From positions 1 through 64,000 of the forward strand of contig JAUSNX010000014.1 in NCBI GenBank assembly GCA_030656015.1: a DNA stretch of 64,000 bases, written 5' to 3'. This document shows, one piece after another, positions 24,628-34,073 of the stretch. How positions within the stretch are numbered: position 1 is the first letter of the stretch; every line of letters begins with the position of its first letter. This DNA comes from Methanobacteriaceae archaeon. Lineage in GTDB: Archaea; Methanobacteriota; Methanobacteria; Methanobacteriales; Methanobacteriaceae. Under the pieces are notes generated by a model. That model was not told the DNA's origin and did not search any database. It worked only from the letters and a program-made list of their open reading frames with translations. Position numbers and translations under genes: made by a program.

Positions 24628-25005
24628 CTAATGCACCATTTTTGAGGAACATGAATTTTTATCAGCTATATCTAAATTTCCAGATTTCCATTGTTCAAAT
24701 ATATCATTAACACAACCATTTGCTCCTGAAAAAACTTTAACATTATTTTTTTGAAGCATATTGACTGCTTTCGAACCTAAATTCCCGCAAATTAAGATAT
24801 CCGTATCAGAATTCAATATTATCTCAGCTGGTGTAATAGAACCACCAGTATGTTTTCCCTTGCTTTCAATGAATCTTATATCTTCTATTTCACCATTTTT
24901 TTCTTTTAAAAAGGCAAAATAGGGAGTTTTACCAAAATGTAGTGATATATTTGAATTTAAACCCTCTTTTTCTATTGTTGGTATACAAATTTGCGTAAAA
25001 ATCAC
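24628..25005 (-). CDS. NifX-like Fe-Mo cofactor biosynthesis family protein
   Basis: This protein of 125 residues is a single dinitrogenase iron-molybdenum-cofactor domain: an N-terminal strand (CIPTIEKEGLNSNISLHFGK), a DILICGNLGSKAVNML block and a Cys-containing tail (NSCSSKMVH). Its start is the GTG at 25005; a longer open frame runs back to 25251 but there it overlaps the zinc-ribbon gene out of frame. Such small proteins are widespread in methanogens, including ones that do not fix nitrogen, and may bind metal clusters. It resembles the C-terminal domain of the neighbouring transporter fusion. Confidence 0.8.
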   Translation of the reverse strand: MIFTQICIPTIEKEGLNSNISLHFGKTPYFAFLKEKNGEIEDIRFIESKGKHTGGSITPAEIILNSDTDILICGNLGSKAVNMLQKNNVKVFSGANGCVNDIFEQWKSGNLDIADKNSCSSKMVH

Positions 25006-25051
25006 CTTTTTATAATCTTGATATCTTTTGAAAAAATTAAATTTAAATATT

Positions 25052-25366
25052 TTATTCAGAACCACATAACATTCCGCCACATTCAGGGCATTTTTCATTT
25101 CTACAAGGAACTCCCGGAATTTTAGGAACCTCATGGCCGCATTGAGTGCATTTACAAACTCGTGGAGCACCAGAACCTCTGCCTCTGCCACCGTAACCTT
25201 TTCTATTTGAACCACTGTTCGGAATAATATCTTTTCCCAATTTCTTTTCATCAGAAATAAGATTTATGTTTTCTGAACCACAATCCGGACAGTTTTGATA
25301 TTCTTTTTGAGGACTGGACCATTCAAATCCACAATCAGAACATTTGTATTTTTTTGGGTCTATCAT
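25052..25366 (-). CDS. Double zinc-ribbon protein
   Basis: The 104-residue protein has two zinc-ribbon modules. The first, near residues 6-30, has CSDCGFEW and CPDCGSE; the second, near 70-104, has CKCTQCGHEV, CRNEKCPECGG and a final CGSE. A Gly/Arg-rich linker (GYGGRGRGSG) joins them and could contact nucleic acid. GGAGGAGAT precedes the ATG at 25366. It is followed after 46 bases by the NifX-like gene, which is likely co-transcribed. Its function is unknown. Confidence 0.82.
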   Translation of the reverse strand: MIDPKKYKCSDCGFEWSSPQKEYQNCPDCGSENINLISDEKKLGKDIIPNSGSNRKGYGGRGRGSGAPRVCKCTQCGHEVPKIPGVPCRNEKCPECGGMLCGSE

Positions 25367-25711
25367 GTAATCTCCTCCTTTTTTAGTATATCTCAAAAAG
25401 GCCTTAAAATTTATTTAAGTATTGAAAACTGATTTAAAAAATCCTCCCATTTTCTGTAACTTTTGATTTTAAATAATTCAAGTTTTAAAGTAATTAAATT
25501 AAGAAATTAGTTTACAGGAAATGATTGAAAATATTATCCAATCCTTTCAAAATGAAAAATTCTTAGGCCTGACTGTTATGAATATATATTCATAACTATA
25601 TAAAAAAGTTTTGGTTCACCTAAAAATTCAGTGCATTTAAAAAAAATATTAGAAAAAAATTAATTACTTTATTTATTCAAAAATAAGAAAATTTTTAATT
25701 CAATTTAAAAA
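25367..25711. other. Intergenic region
   Basis: This 345-base gap carries the promoter of the zinc-ribbon operon on the minus strand and the 3' region of the metallophosphoesterase gene. An AATATATATTCATAACTATATAA stretch near 25580-25605 could hold an A/T promoter box. I see no gene or repeat. Confidence 0.4.
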
Positions 25712-26806
25712 TTATTTAGGAATCAAATTAATTATAGTAATCTCATTACGAGATCCCAATCTCATAGGTGGGCCCCAGGTTCCAGTACCCGCTGAAACAT
25801 ATAGATGATCCTTTCCTTTTTTGTATAGTCCGCCCAAATAAGGGAAAACTAATTTTACAATTAAATTAAATGGGTAAAACTGTCCATAATGAGTATGACC
25901 AGATAGCTGTAGATCTACTCCATTTTCTCGTGCAGCTTCCCATTCAGAAGGTAAATGGTACATCAATATAGTTGGTTGGTCCGGATCAAGGTTTATTTGA
26001 TTTAGAACGTTTTTGAGATTATCTCTTCTCATAGAATATGCTGCTCCGATTATCTGAATCCCTTTAAATTCAATCATATCATTTTCCAGTATATGCACAT
26101 TTGCAAATTTTAAAGCCTTGAATACATTTTCTATACCTGGATAAGAATCATGATTTCCAGGAGTAAAAAATATTGGCATTTTAAGTTCTTTTAATGGGTA
26201 AAAAGTATTTTCATAAATAGCTGAACTTCCATCAGCCAGATCCCCCGTTATTAAAACGGCATAAGGATTAATATCTTTTATTTTACTTACAACTCTTTTT
26301 AAAAATCCTGAATTTCTAACTGAACCTATGTGGACATCTGAAAGCTGAACAAGTTTAATAGAGGAATTTAATTTATTAATAGGTATTTTTATGTGCTTCT
26401 CGTGTGCATTGTAAGAATTTATTAATGAATAAATAGTGATTATGGAAACTAAACCAATTATAATGGTTCCCGCGACTTCCAATGGAATAGGAATAATTAA
26501 TCTGATTAGAAAAATCGCGATAATCATCCACACAAAATATAGAGTGATACCCATCCAGGTTGTAGAAAAAAGATAAATTGCTTGAGATAAAAAATTTGAT
26601 GATTTTTGTTCAACTATCATAGACACTGGGAAAGAAATAGTTGCTAATCCTATGAAAAGGTAAATGTAGTTTAGATTTATGCCCTGGAAAAACGTGGACA
26701 AGCTAATAAATACAAAATAGTTCAATGCCAAGTATCCTAAAGAAAGGAATGCTGCAAATGCCGTAAGCTGTAAAATTCTTGACTTTTCCATGATTATTAA
26801 TCCCAT
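25712..26806 (-). CDS. Membrane-anchored metallophosphoesterase
   Basis: The N-terminal 135 residues contain four or five transmembrane helices, and the C-terminal 220 residues a calcineurin-like phosphoesterase domain. Its metal-binding motifs are present: LSDVHIG (about 155), GDLADG (about 187), GNHDS (about 217), and SGHTHYGQF (about 297). The family resembles bacterial YaeI/YkuE, where some members act on lipid or sugar phosphates at the membrane. The start at 26806 is uncertain; an ATG five codons later (26791) also fits. It is a single gene in the minus-strand run. Confidence 0.85.
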   Translation of the reverse strand: MGLIIMEKSRILQLTAFAAFLSLGYLALNYFVFISLSTFFQGINLNYIYLFIGLATISFPVSMIVEQKSSNFLSQAIYLFSTTWMGITLYFVWMIIAIFLIRLIIPIPLEVAGTIIIGLVSIITIYSLINSYNAHEKHIKIPINKLNSSIKLVQLSDVHIGSVRNSGFLKRVVSKIKDINPYAVLITGDLADGSSAIYENTFYPLKELKMPIFFTPGNHDSYPGIENVFKALKFANVHILENDMIEFKGIQIIGAAYSMRRDNLKNVLNQINLDPDQPTILMYHLPSEWEAARENGVDLQLSGHTHYGQFYPFNLIVKLVFPYLGGLYKKGKDHLYVSAGTGTWGPPMRLGSRNEITIINLIPK

Positions 26807-26938
26807 AAATTAATTTATATGAGTTATATGTTTATATGCACCAGATGATTACAACTCAGTGCCAATTAGTATTAATTAACTAATTATTATTAATTTATTT
26901 GATTTTGGTGATTTTAATACATTTAATCCAATATTTTT

Positions 26939-27850
26939 TTAAACAATTGAGCTTTCACTTAAAAGTTTCACTAAGATATAATCATACATTTTTGAACGAC
27001 TTATCTCCGAAATATCATCTAAATAGTATTTATTTATCTTAACTTGACGTATTTGTTCATGATATTGTTCATAATTTAATTTTACTCTCACCCCATCCAG
27101 TTGACTGGTAACAGGAGTAGGCGAATATACATCAGCAATAGCTGGAACCTGATTTTCAATTTCAGTTTTTAGTAGTATTGATGGAACTAAAGGAGGATCT
27201 TGAGCCATGTCGCGCCTTTTAGAATCAAGAATATCTTCCACTACTTCCACCAGTTTTCGGAGAGCCCTTATATCTTCACCACGCTTTAATCTACGAGGTA
27301 TTCGACCCAGATCACTTATATAAGCATCCGCGCCAGGAAGATCTGTAACATCCATTTCAGGAGCACCAGTAACTACAACTGGAATATTTATATCATCAAA
27401 AAGATGTGTTTTATCTTTTATACATTGTTCAAAGCTGCCTAATGCAAATACCGCTAAGTCATGTTCTTCAATGAGTCTTTTTTCATCCTCAGATATCCTA
27501 GAGATTCCTTTTCCTGCCCCTCGAGCCAGGCCAATCATGTTATCCTTTGCCCCGAAACGCCTTAAATATTCAGATATATCACAAGCCGAATGAGGGAGGT
27601 GATGGCGGGCCAGGGTGGGAGATACTATTGCAATTTCGGTACCGGCCATGGGCGCTATTTTAATTGTTCCCATGAGCTCTTTGGCCTTTTCTTTGACTTT
27701 TTCCACGTCTTCTAGAGGTACTGCTAAAGTAAGAATTATGTCCATTTGAAGAGTATTTTCCTGGAGTACAAAACCTCCCATATCTTCAATAAGCTCTTTT
27801 ATTTCTTCATTTTTATGGACTCCACCAGTGTAAGTTAGGGTTTCATACAT
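26939..27850 (-). CDS. mmp7: Methanogenesis marker protein 7
   Basis: This 303-residue protein matches methanogenesis marker 7 ([20 protein letters not shown] at the start). Mmp7 is reported in the complex that activates Mcr together with Mmp3, Mmp17, McrC and the ATPase component A2. Only four short Cys/His sites are obvious (for example HHLPHSACD near 83-91). It overlaps the 3' end of the unknown gene upstream by 16 bases, so the two are translationally coupled. The assignment rests on family resemblance. Confidence 0.82.
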   Translation of the reverse strand: MYETLTYTGGVHKNEEIKELIEDMGGFVLQENTLQMDIILTLAVPLEDVEKVKEKAKELMGTIKIAPMAGTEIAIVSPTLARHHLPHSACDISEYLRRFGAKDNMIGLARGAGKGISRISEDEKRLIEEHDLAVFALGSFEQCIKDKTHLFDDINIPVVVTGAPEMDVTDLPGADAYISDLGRIPRRLKRGEDIRALRKLVEVVEDILDSKRRDMAQDPPLVPSILLKTEIENQVPAIADVYSPTPVTSQLDGVRVKLNYEQYHEQIRQVKINKYYLDDISEISRSKMYDYILVKLLSESSIV

Positions 27851-28476
27851 AATTCTCCCTCCAATAAGTTATATCTCATAGTGGCCCTTTCTAGAGGATT
27901 TATGGGAACATCCCCATGTGAAGGAACTTTAATATATTTTACAAAATCAATGTCAGTATTATCGCTTTTAAAGAAATTTTCTGCATTTTTTGAAAGGCCC
28001 TGCTGGGCATTACTATGCGAAATTTCTTCATCCTTTTTAATTTGATTTTCCAAATAATCTGGAAAAACTACAAAATCCGGGTTTTCAGCAACTACGTCGA
28101 AACCCATGTCTTCTATAATATCTTTAAGAAATTGTGAATAAACTTTGACTTTAATTTTTCTATTATTTTCACTAAGTATTTTTTTCTGTTGAGAATCTGC
28201 CCATGGAGAAATTTTAGATATGCTTTTAGACAAATCTGAACTTAAATTTTGATTAGATACGGGGGGATTCAATATTTCTACCGTTTTTAAAACACTTTCA
28301 TGTATCTGAGAAAATGTATTTAATTTTACCTTTAATGAGTCCATAAAAGTTTCCGTTTCTGATAGAACAACTGCAAAGTCAGCCTGCTCTTTGTCAGGTT
28401 CTTTATTAATCATGTACTCATTAATTCCAGCCATTATTAAAATTTCTTCACACATGGGAGTGGTAACAATCTTCAT
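27835..28476 (-). CDS. Uncharacterised methanogen protein coupled to mmp7
   Basis: I do not recognise a named family for this 213-residue protein. From the ATG at 28476 (GGGTGA five bases upstream) it opens with [20 protein letters not shown]. The central part (about 85-160) is variable and Ser/Lys/Asn-rich, and the C-terminal segment ([20 protein letters not shown]) looks conserved. No membrane helix or signal peptide is visible. It is translated just ahead of mmp7 with a 16-base overlap and is divergent from comB. That coupling suggests a role with Mmp7 in Mcr activation, which is inference. Confidence 0.75.
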   Translation of the reverse strand: MKIVTTPMCEEILIMAGINEYMINKEPDKEQADFAVVLSETETFMDSLKVKLNTFSQIHESVLKTVEILNPPVSNQNLSSDLSKSISKISPWADSQQKKILSENNRKIKVKVYSQFLKDIIEDMGFDVVAENPDFVVFPDYLENQIKKDEEISHSNAQQGLSKNAENFFKSDNTDIDFVKYIKVPSHGDVPINPLERATMRYNLLEGELCMKP

Positions 28477-28599
28477 GAGTTCACCCAAATATATAATCAA
28501 ATCTTATAGAAAAATTATAGTTTTTTTAGCTAATATATTGTTAGATTCATAATATTTAAAGCATCTTTAAGATATATCAAATATGAAAGTCGTGAAAAT

Positions 28600-29265
28600 A
28601 TGAAAGTTAGTTTAAGCTTAGAAAAATCTAATTCCAATGATTTATCCATAATGGTAGATGTTTTAAGAGCAAGTACTACAATTACAATGGCTTTAAATCA
28701 TTTTAAAAAAGTTATTCCGGTTGTTGATCACAAAGAAGCTATTAAAATCGCTTCTGAAAAGGAGGCCGTAATTGCAGGTGAACGTAGAGGTGCGACATTA
28801 GAGGGATTTGATGCTGGAAATTCACCTATTGAAATTCAAAAACTTAAGGGGGAAACTCTAGTACTTACTACTAGCAATGGAACGCGCATAATGGAAGGAA
28901 TGAAATCCAAAATTTTGGTAGGGTGTTTTACTAATGCCCAAGCTGTTGCCGCCGCAGCCAAAGAATTGGTCAATGAGGAAATAGAAGTTGTTATGGCTGG
29001 TGTAGAAGGTCGTTTTGCCATTGAAGATTTTTTAGGGGCTGGAGAAATAATTTCAAATCTTCAAAATGAAAATTTAGATGAGTATGCTCAGGCCGCAGTT
29101 ATGGCGGTTCAAGACAAGGATTTAGTGGAATATAATATTTTGAGATCACGTTCGGCACGGAGATTGATTGAAATAGGATTTAAAAAAGATGTTGCGTTTT
29201 GCTTGCAACGAAATATTTCAGATAATGTGGCCATATTCCGTGAACATTCACTTGAAAAATACTGA
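28600..29265 (+). CDS. comB: ComB, 2-phosphosulfolactate phosphatase
   Basis: ComB hydrolyses 2-phosphosulfolactate to sulfolactate in coenzyme M biosynthesis. The 221-residue protein has the family blocks [11 protein letters not shown] (about 18-28), [18 protein letters not shown] (about 58-75) and LTTSNGTR (about 88-95). comC, comD and comE are in the same window at 59729-62124 but not in one operon with it. The gene is preceded by a short out-of-frame ATG (28583), whose stop overlaps the comB ATG; GTGA four bases upstream is a better explanation for initiation here. Confidence 0.93.
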   Translation: MKVSLSLEKSNSNDLSIMVDVLRASTTITMALNHFKKVIPVVDHKEAIKIASEKEAVIAGERRGATLEGFDAGNSPIEIQKLKGETLVLTTSNGTRIMEGMKSKILVGCFTNAQAVAAAAKELVNEEIEVVMAGVEGRFAIEDFLGAGEIISNLQNENLDEYAQAAVMAVQDKDLVEYNILRSRSARRLIEIGFKKDVAFCLQRNISDNVAIFREHSLEKY

Positions 29266-29763
29266 TTAATTACTGATTTATTTTTAAATTCTTTTTAGGG
29301 AGTTATACTAAATATATTAAAATATGTTTAATATATATTTTATATTAAGTTATTATTATATATTTAATATAACTAATATATGTTATAATAAAAAATAAGT
29401 TAATATATATAATATACTATAACAATTTTAAGAATATTTTTTTTGAAATGTTTTTATTTTTAAATGAATATAATAATAATCAATTAAACCCAAAGAATAT
29501 TTAAATTATAACCAGTATTTGAAAAAGAAGTTTAGTTAGAAATAATATGAATAATACTAAAATAATTATTTTTATTATTAAATTAAAAGTTATCTTATAC
29601 AATATATAAAGCAGATTAGTATACTGGCTGGCTTAAGTATATTAACCGGCATATTAAATTTATTAAAATTGATAAAAATATTTTGATTTTTATTTATACA
29701 ATTTAATTTAATTCTTGAAAATCAAAATAATTAATTTAAACTAAATATTACAAGTGAAATTTA
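29266..29763. other. Extremely AT-rich intergenic region
   Basis: This 498-base gap between comB and the TraB gene is almost pure A/T, with many near-repeats of TATTAA/ATATAT between 29300 and 29420. A single less extreme patch near 29620-29660 (TAGTATACTGGCTGGCTTAAG) may contain promoter or operator sequence for the TraB gene. No gene or clear repeat unit was found. Confidence 0.5.
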
Positions 29764-30927
29764 ATGATACGCGAATGCTTAAAAATAATTGGAACCGCCC
29801 ACGTTTCTGAAAAAAGTGTGGAAGAAGTTAAAAATGCTATACTGGAAGATAAACCTCAAGTCGTAGCAATAGAACTCGACGCAGGGCGATATCAAAGACT
29901 AATGCGGGAAAAGTCAGGTATAGAAGAGAAAACTGACATTTCCGTATCTGATATCATCAAAGGAGATAATATTGGATTATTCCTTATCAGCGGTCTTTTG
30001 ACGTATATGCAGAAAAAGATTGGTAGTGATTTAGGCGTTAAACCTGGAGCGGAGATGCTGGCCGCCATTGAAGCTGCAGAAGAAGTTGAAGCTAAAATAG
30101 CACTTATTGATCGAGATATAAATTTAACTCTCAAAAGGGCCATGAGTGCCATGAGTTTCATGGAAAAGGCCAAATTCGTATTTGGACTCTTAGCTTCTCT
30201 TTTTCAGAAAGATGAAGAACTAGGTGATATTGAAAGTCTAAAAGAAGCAGATACTCTAAATGAAGTAATGATATACTTCAAGGAAATGTCTCCTTCAGCG
30301 TATAAAGTCTTGGTAGATGAAAGAGATGCCTTCATGGCCCATAGAATTCAGAATATTGAAGAAGACCATGTAATTGCAGTGGTAGGTGCGGGACACCAAC
30401 CAGGTATGAATAGATATCTAGATAATCCTGAAAATTTACCCCCTATAAGTGATCTTTTAAGGCTTGAAAAGTCCAGAATACCAGTGGGAAAAATCATATT
30501 GTTCTCTATTCCTGTAATTTTCGTGGTGATATTTTTTCTGGCTTTTATTAACGGGATTGATATAAAAACCGGGCTTTTAGAATTTGTTTTAATAGTAGGC
30601 GGATTTGCAGCAATAGGATCCCTATTATCCGGGTCAAAAATACAATCGGCAATTGTTGCATTTATAGCAGCGCCTCTAACCATACTTCACCCTCTTTTAG
30701 CTGCAGGATGGTTTTCTGGATTAGTAGAAGCAAAGTTAAGACATGTTGGATCAGATGATCTCCACAATCTTTCTAAAGCAGAAAGTCTTAAAGATTATTG
30801 GGCCAATGCCTTAGTTAGAGTACTTTTAGTAGTAGTAGGGACAAATTTAGGTTGTATGATTGGTGGTTTTATAACCATTCCCCAAGTTATATTACCTATA
30901 TTCGGGAAATTGCTGGGCTTGTCATAA
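29764..30927 (+). CDS. TraB-family membrane protein
   Basis: The first 220 residues form a TraB/GumN-type domain with GTAHVSEKSVEEV near the N-terminus, EL-D around residue 38 and GAGHQPGM near 208-215, as in pheromone-shutdown proteins and related Tiki-like predicted metalloproteases. The remaining 150 residues hold three to four transmembrane helices. Most archaeal members have no proven role. No strong ribosome-binding site is visible. The gene stands alone after a long AT-rich gap. Confidence 0.85.
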   Translation: MIRECLKIIGTAHVSEKSVEEVKNAILEDKPQVVAIELDAGRYQRLMREKSGIEEKTDISVSDIIKGDNIGLFLISGLLTYMQKKIGSDLGVKPGAEMLAAIEAAEEVEAKIALIDRDINLTLKRAMSAMSFMEKAKFVFGLLASLFQKDEELGDIESLKEADTLNEVMIYFKEMSPSAYKVLVDERDAFMAHRIQNIEEDHVIAVVGAGHQPGMNRYLDNPENLPPISDLLRLEKSRIPVGKIILFSIPVIFVVIFFLAFINGIDIKTGLLEFVLIVGGFAAIGSLLSGSKIQSAIVAFIAAPLTILHPLLAAGWFSGLVEAKLRHVGSDDLHNLSKAESLKDYWANALVRVLLVVVGTNLGCMIGGFITIPQVILPIFGKLLGLS

Positions 30928-31014
30928 AACATAATTAATGAATAAAATAAGATATTATTGATTAAAATCAAAGTAATATTAATAAAAAATATAAATATAT
31001 TCATGGCGATTTAA

Positions 31015-31230
31015 ATGTATTTAATTTTCCGTTGCGACTGTGGGCGTGGTATGTACGCCAAAGAAGGTGTGGCCACCAGAAAATGTATCTGTGGTAAAAC
31101 CATTAAGGTCAAAACACGACGTATTGTAAAAAAAGTAGAAGATTACCAGACCGCTTCTGATGAAGTTAGAGATCTTCAAGAAGAAAAGTATGGTGGAACC
31201 TTTTTTACCACTGCAGATAAGGTAAAATAA
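31015..31230 (+). CDS. DUF1922 zinc-binding protein
   Basis: This 71-residue protein matches DUF1922, a small zinc-ribbon-like family of methanogens for which a structure from Methanothermobacter exists. The metal-binding cysteines are in [11 protein letters not shown] and KCICGKT. A basic segment ([10 protein letters not shown]) follows. The function is unknown; nucleic acid binding is possible. It lies 87 bases after the TraB gene on the same strand. Confidence 0.85.
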   Translation: MYLIFRCDCGRGMYAKEGVATRKCICGKTIKVKTRRIVKKVEDYQTASDEVRDLQEEKYGGTFFTTADKVK

Positions 31231-31329
31231 GCCCCTAAATTTATTTCATTGGATTTCTATTCTTATTTCAATTTAATTTTATTTATTAATATTCCGAAAT
31301 TAAATAGAATCCAACTGAAAATTGTATAA

Positions 31330-32211
31330 TCAAGCAATATTATTTTTAATTATTTCTTTCATCTCACAGGCCTTGCAAATAACCCCGGAAGAAGGTTCAC
31401 CGCAACTCTGACATCCACTTAAATTGGCCAGACTCTTTTTTGAAATATCATTCTTAGCAGAACTTTTTTGGATAAAAGTCTTGGTAAAAGAATCCAATAT
31501 TGCTTTTTTGGTTCCCGGTTCCCTGGACTCAGCACGGTTTAAAAAATCCTTTGTTTTAGCTCGTAGAGAAAGATTAGAATAAGGACATTCATCAAAATGA
31601 ACTTCAATATCATTTAAAACGGCCCAGATACCTACTTCTTTTTCTGGAATATTCCATAAAGGTTTAATTCTTGGAATAAGCTTAGGGTGAATAACATCCA
31701 GTTTAGGTCCGAATTTAGAAAACTTCACCAGATCTGCTCGGGCAAAACTCATTAAAAATGATTGTATTTCATCATCCAGATTATGGCCTGTGGCTATTTT
31801 TGATGCACCTATTTCATAAGCAGTTTTATTTAGAATATTTCTTCTAAAAACGCCACAGGGCATACAAGCACTTTTAAAAAATGAATAAACCTCATCTAAT
31901 GTAAAACCCGCTTCTTCTTTAAAAGATTTAGTTAATAGTTTAACACCCAGTAGATCCGCATTCTTTTGTGCAGCTTCCATACCATGACTACGGTAACCCT
32001 CAATGCCCTCATCAACAGCAATGGCCACCATTTCAAAGTCAAGCTTCACTTGTAACTCATGGAGCATGTGTAAAGTCAAAACACTATCTTTTCCTCCAGA
32101 AAGGGCCAAAGCAATTAGTTCACCTTCTTGAATAAGATCCCATTCGTTTATTAGGTCCATTATCCTTTTTTTGATGTTTGCATTGAATTCATCTTTTTGA
32201 AGGTATTTCAT
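31330..32211 (-). CDS. NcsA/TtuA-family tRNA thiolation enzyme (TIGR00269-like)
   Basis: This protein has the PP-loop ATPase motif SGGKDS at residues 38-43, a catalytic-type cysteine pair in ACMPCGVFRR and a C-terminal zinc finger (CQSCGEPSSGVICKAC). It probably transfers sulfur to a tRNA uridine, as NcsA/TtuA/Ctu1 do. The N-terminal zinc-binding module of many relatives is missing: the protein starts about 30 residues before the PP-loop. The upstream region belongs to a divergent gene only 35 bases away, so no hidden exon can restore it. ATG at 32211 is preferred; TTG at 32232 would add seven residues. Confidence 0.85.
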   Translation of the reverse strand: MKYLQKDEFNANIKKRIMDLINEWDLIQEGELIALALSGGKDSVLTLHMLHELQVKLDFEMVAIAVDEGIEGYRSHGMEAAQKNADLLGVKLLTKSFKEEAGFTLDEVYSFFKSACMPCGVFRRNILNKTAYEIGASKIATGHNLDDEIQSFLMSFARADLVKFSKFGPKLDVIHPKLIPRIKPLWNIPEKEVGIWAVLNDIEVHFDECPYSNLSLRAKTKDFLNRAESREPGTKKAILDSFTKTFIQKSSAKNDISKKSLANLSGCQSCGEPSSGVICKACEMKEIIKNNIA

Positions 32212-32247
32212 AAAAATTATATTTATGGCCAAACATATAAAATTTCA
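32211..32247. promoter_or_regulatory. Overlapping divergent promoters
   Basis: The two divergent start codons lie 35 bases apart. An A/T box about 25-30 bases upstream of each start (ATTATATTTA for the plus gene, TTTTATATG on the minus strand) lies inside or at the edge of the opposite gene. Both transcripts are probably leaderless and cannot be initiated freely at the same time. Confidence 0.5.
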
Positions 32248-32546
32248 TGATTACTGCAGAAATAACCATCATCCCTATTGGAACTGAAAGTACTAGTTTA
32301 AGCAGTTATGTTGCTGCCGCAGTAGATGCACTGGATAAAATAGGAATCAAATACCAGTTATCTGGTATGGGTACCCAAATAGAATCCAATAATCCTCAAG
32401 AGCTTTTTAAAGCAATTGAAGTGGCCCATGAAGCTGTTTTTGCAAAAGGTGCTGATAGAGTTTCCACCAGTATAAAAATAGATGATAGGCGAGATAAAAA
32501 TAGAGGCCTGGCAGATAAAGTCTTATCTGTTGAAAAAAAGCTTTGA
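32247..32546 (+). CDS. MTH1187-family (YqgV-like) protein
   Basis: This 99-residue protein belongs to the MTH1187/YkoF-related family (formerly DUF77), small alpha/beta proteins some of which bind thiamine-type ligands. Blocks IPIGTESTSLSSYVAAAVDAL and LSGMGTQIES are typical. It starts with ATG without a ribosome-binding site and is divergent from the tRNA thiolase. The ligand cannot be told from sequence. Confidence 0.88.
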   Translation: MITAEITIIPIGTESTSLSSYVAAAVDALDKIGIKYQLSGMGTQIESNNPQELFKAIEVAHEAVFAKGADRVSTSIKIDDRRDKNRGLADKVLSVEKKL

Positions 32547-32697
32547 AAACTTATTAATTAATTATTAATTTTAAAAAAGCTATTAAAAGGATAAATAAGA
32601 TTAAATGATATTAATTAAGCTCAAGTAGAGAAAATAAAACTAAATAAGGTTAATAAGATTAAATAAGAATTGAATTAAGCTCAATAAAAAGAATAAG

Positions 32698-33792
32698 CTA
32701 GTCGAAGTTTATACTAGCATCTTCTAATACTTGAACTATTTTTTCCAGATCTTCAACTTTTAAACTAGGATGTACTGGTATAGAAAGTACTTCCAAAGCT
32801 GCTTTTTCGGCCTCAGGACATTCATCGCTAAATCCAAGGTTTTGATAAAGTTCCTGCTTGTAAATAGGAATCGGATAATGGATTCCCGTCCCCACACCAT
32901 TCTCATTTATAAATTTTATCCAATCGTCACGAGAACCTTTTTCAACACGGATAGTGTACTGGTGGAACACGTGCTTAACATCATTCATGATATAAGGAGC
33001 TTTAATACCCTCGATTTTATTTATATGCTCGCTTAAGTAAGCTGCATTTTCAATTCTCTTTTGATTAAATTTATCTAGTTTTTTCAATTGTGCCAGACCA
33101 ATTGCTGCTGAAATATCAGTCATTCGGAAGTTGTAGCCTAAAACAGAATGTTGATATCTTTCTTTTTCCCCATGGGCCCTTAAAATACGTATTTTATCAG
33201 CAATTTCCTTATTGTTTGTGGTGACAATGCCTCCTTCACTGGTGGTCATATTTTTTGTGGGATAAAAGCTGAAACAGGCCATATCACCCAAGTCACCGAC
33301 CATTTCACCATGATAAATAGCACCATGGGCCTGAGCAGCATCTTCAATGACTACCAAACTGTTTTCTGATGCAATTTGAGATATAGGGCCCATATCTGCT
33401 GGTTGCCCGTATAAGTGTACAGGCAATATTGCTTTAGTTTTAGAATTTATGGCTTTTTCAATTTTCTGGGGATCTATATTGTATGTTTGCGGATTTATAT
33501 CAACAAAAACCGGTTTTGCTCCTGTGTAGAGAATTGAATTACCCGTGGCGGCGAAACTAAATGGTGTGGTAATTACTTCGTCTCCTTCTCCCACACCAGC
33601 AGCTAAAAGGGCCAGGTGCAGAGCAGTTGTTCCAGAGCTGACCGCGACTGCATATTCAGTTCCAACATAATTAGCAAATTTTTCTTCGAATTCTGCTACT
33701 TTCGGTCCCTGTGCAATAAAACCTGATTTTAAGACTTCTACTACTTCTTGGATCTCTTCGTCTTCTATAATGGGGTTGGCAATGGGTATCAT
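32698..33792 (-). CDS. DegT/DnrJ/EryC1/StrS aminotransferase
   Basis: This 364-residue protein is a PLP-dependent sugar aminotransferase of the DegT family. Lys180 in [15 protein letters not shown] is the expected Schiff-base lysine, and Asp151 in [12 protein letters not shown] pairs with the PLP nitrogen. Such enzymes aminate keto-sugar nucleotides for surface polysaccharides or pseudaminic-type sugars. No sugar-biosynthesis partner is nearby, so its substrate cannot be named. It has its own AT-rich leader. Confidence 0.9.
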   Translation of the reverse strand: MIPIANPIIEDEEIQEVVEVLKSGFIAQGPKVAEFEEKFANYVGTEYAVAVSSGTTALHLALLAAGVGEGDEVITTPFSFAATGNSILYTGAKPVFVDINPQTYNIDPQKIEKAINSKTKAILPVHLYGQPADMGPISQIASENSLVVIEDAAQAHGAIYHGEMVGDLGDMACFSFYPTKNMTTSEGGIVTTNNKEIADKIRILRAHGEKERYQHSVLGYNFRMTDISAAIGLAQLKKLDKFNQKRIENAAYLSEHINKIEGIKAPYIMNDVKHVFHQYTIRVEKGSRDDWIKFINENGVGTGIHYPIPIYKQELYQNLGFSDECPEAEKAALEVLSIPVHPSLKVEDLEKIVQVLEDASINFD

Positions 33793-34073
33793 AACTACAC
33801 CTAGTTTTAAAATTTGAATGAAATTTAATTAAATCTGTTTAATGATAATCAATTGAATATAACTTAATCCTAGCTATTCATGTAATATTTCGTTGAGATT
33901 AACTCAATCATCCATGGATATGTTTAATTCATTTCTTTTAATAATTAAATATTTACTTATTTTTTAATATTACATATTATATCTTAATTTTTAAAAATAA
34001 TAAATTTAAATTAGCTTATTAAAAAATAAAGAAAAAACAAAGAATTTCAAAATTATCTAAAAATTAGAAGTTA

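Noticed and set aside
25006-25251. N-terminal extension of the NifX-like protein frame to 25251
   Set aside because: The extra 82 residues overlap the zinc-ribbon gene out of frame and show no conserved content; the zinc-ribbon frame has the cysteine motifs.
28583-28603. Tiny upstream open frame ending on the comB ATG
   Set aside because: Only six codons; GTGA in it works better as the comB ribosome-binding site.
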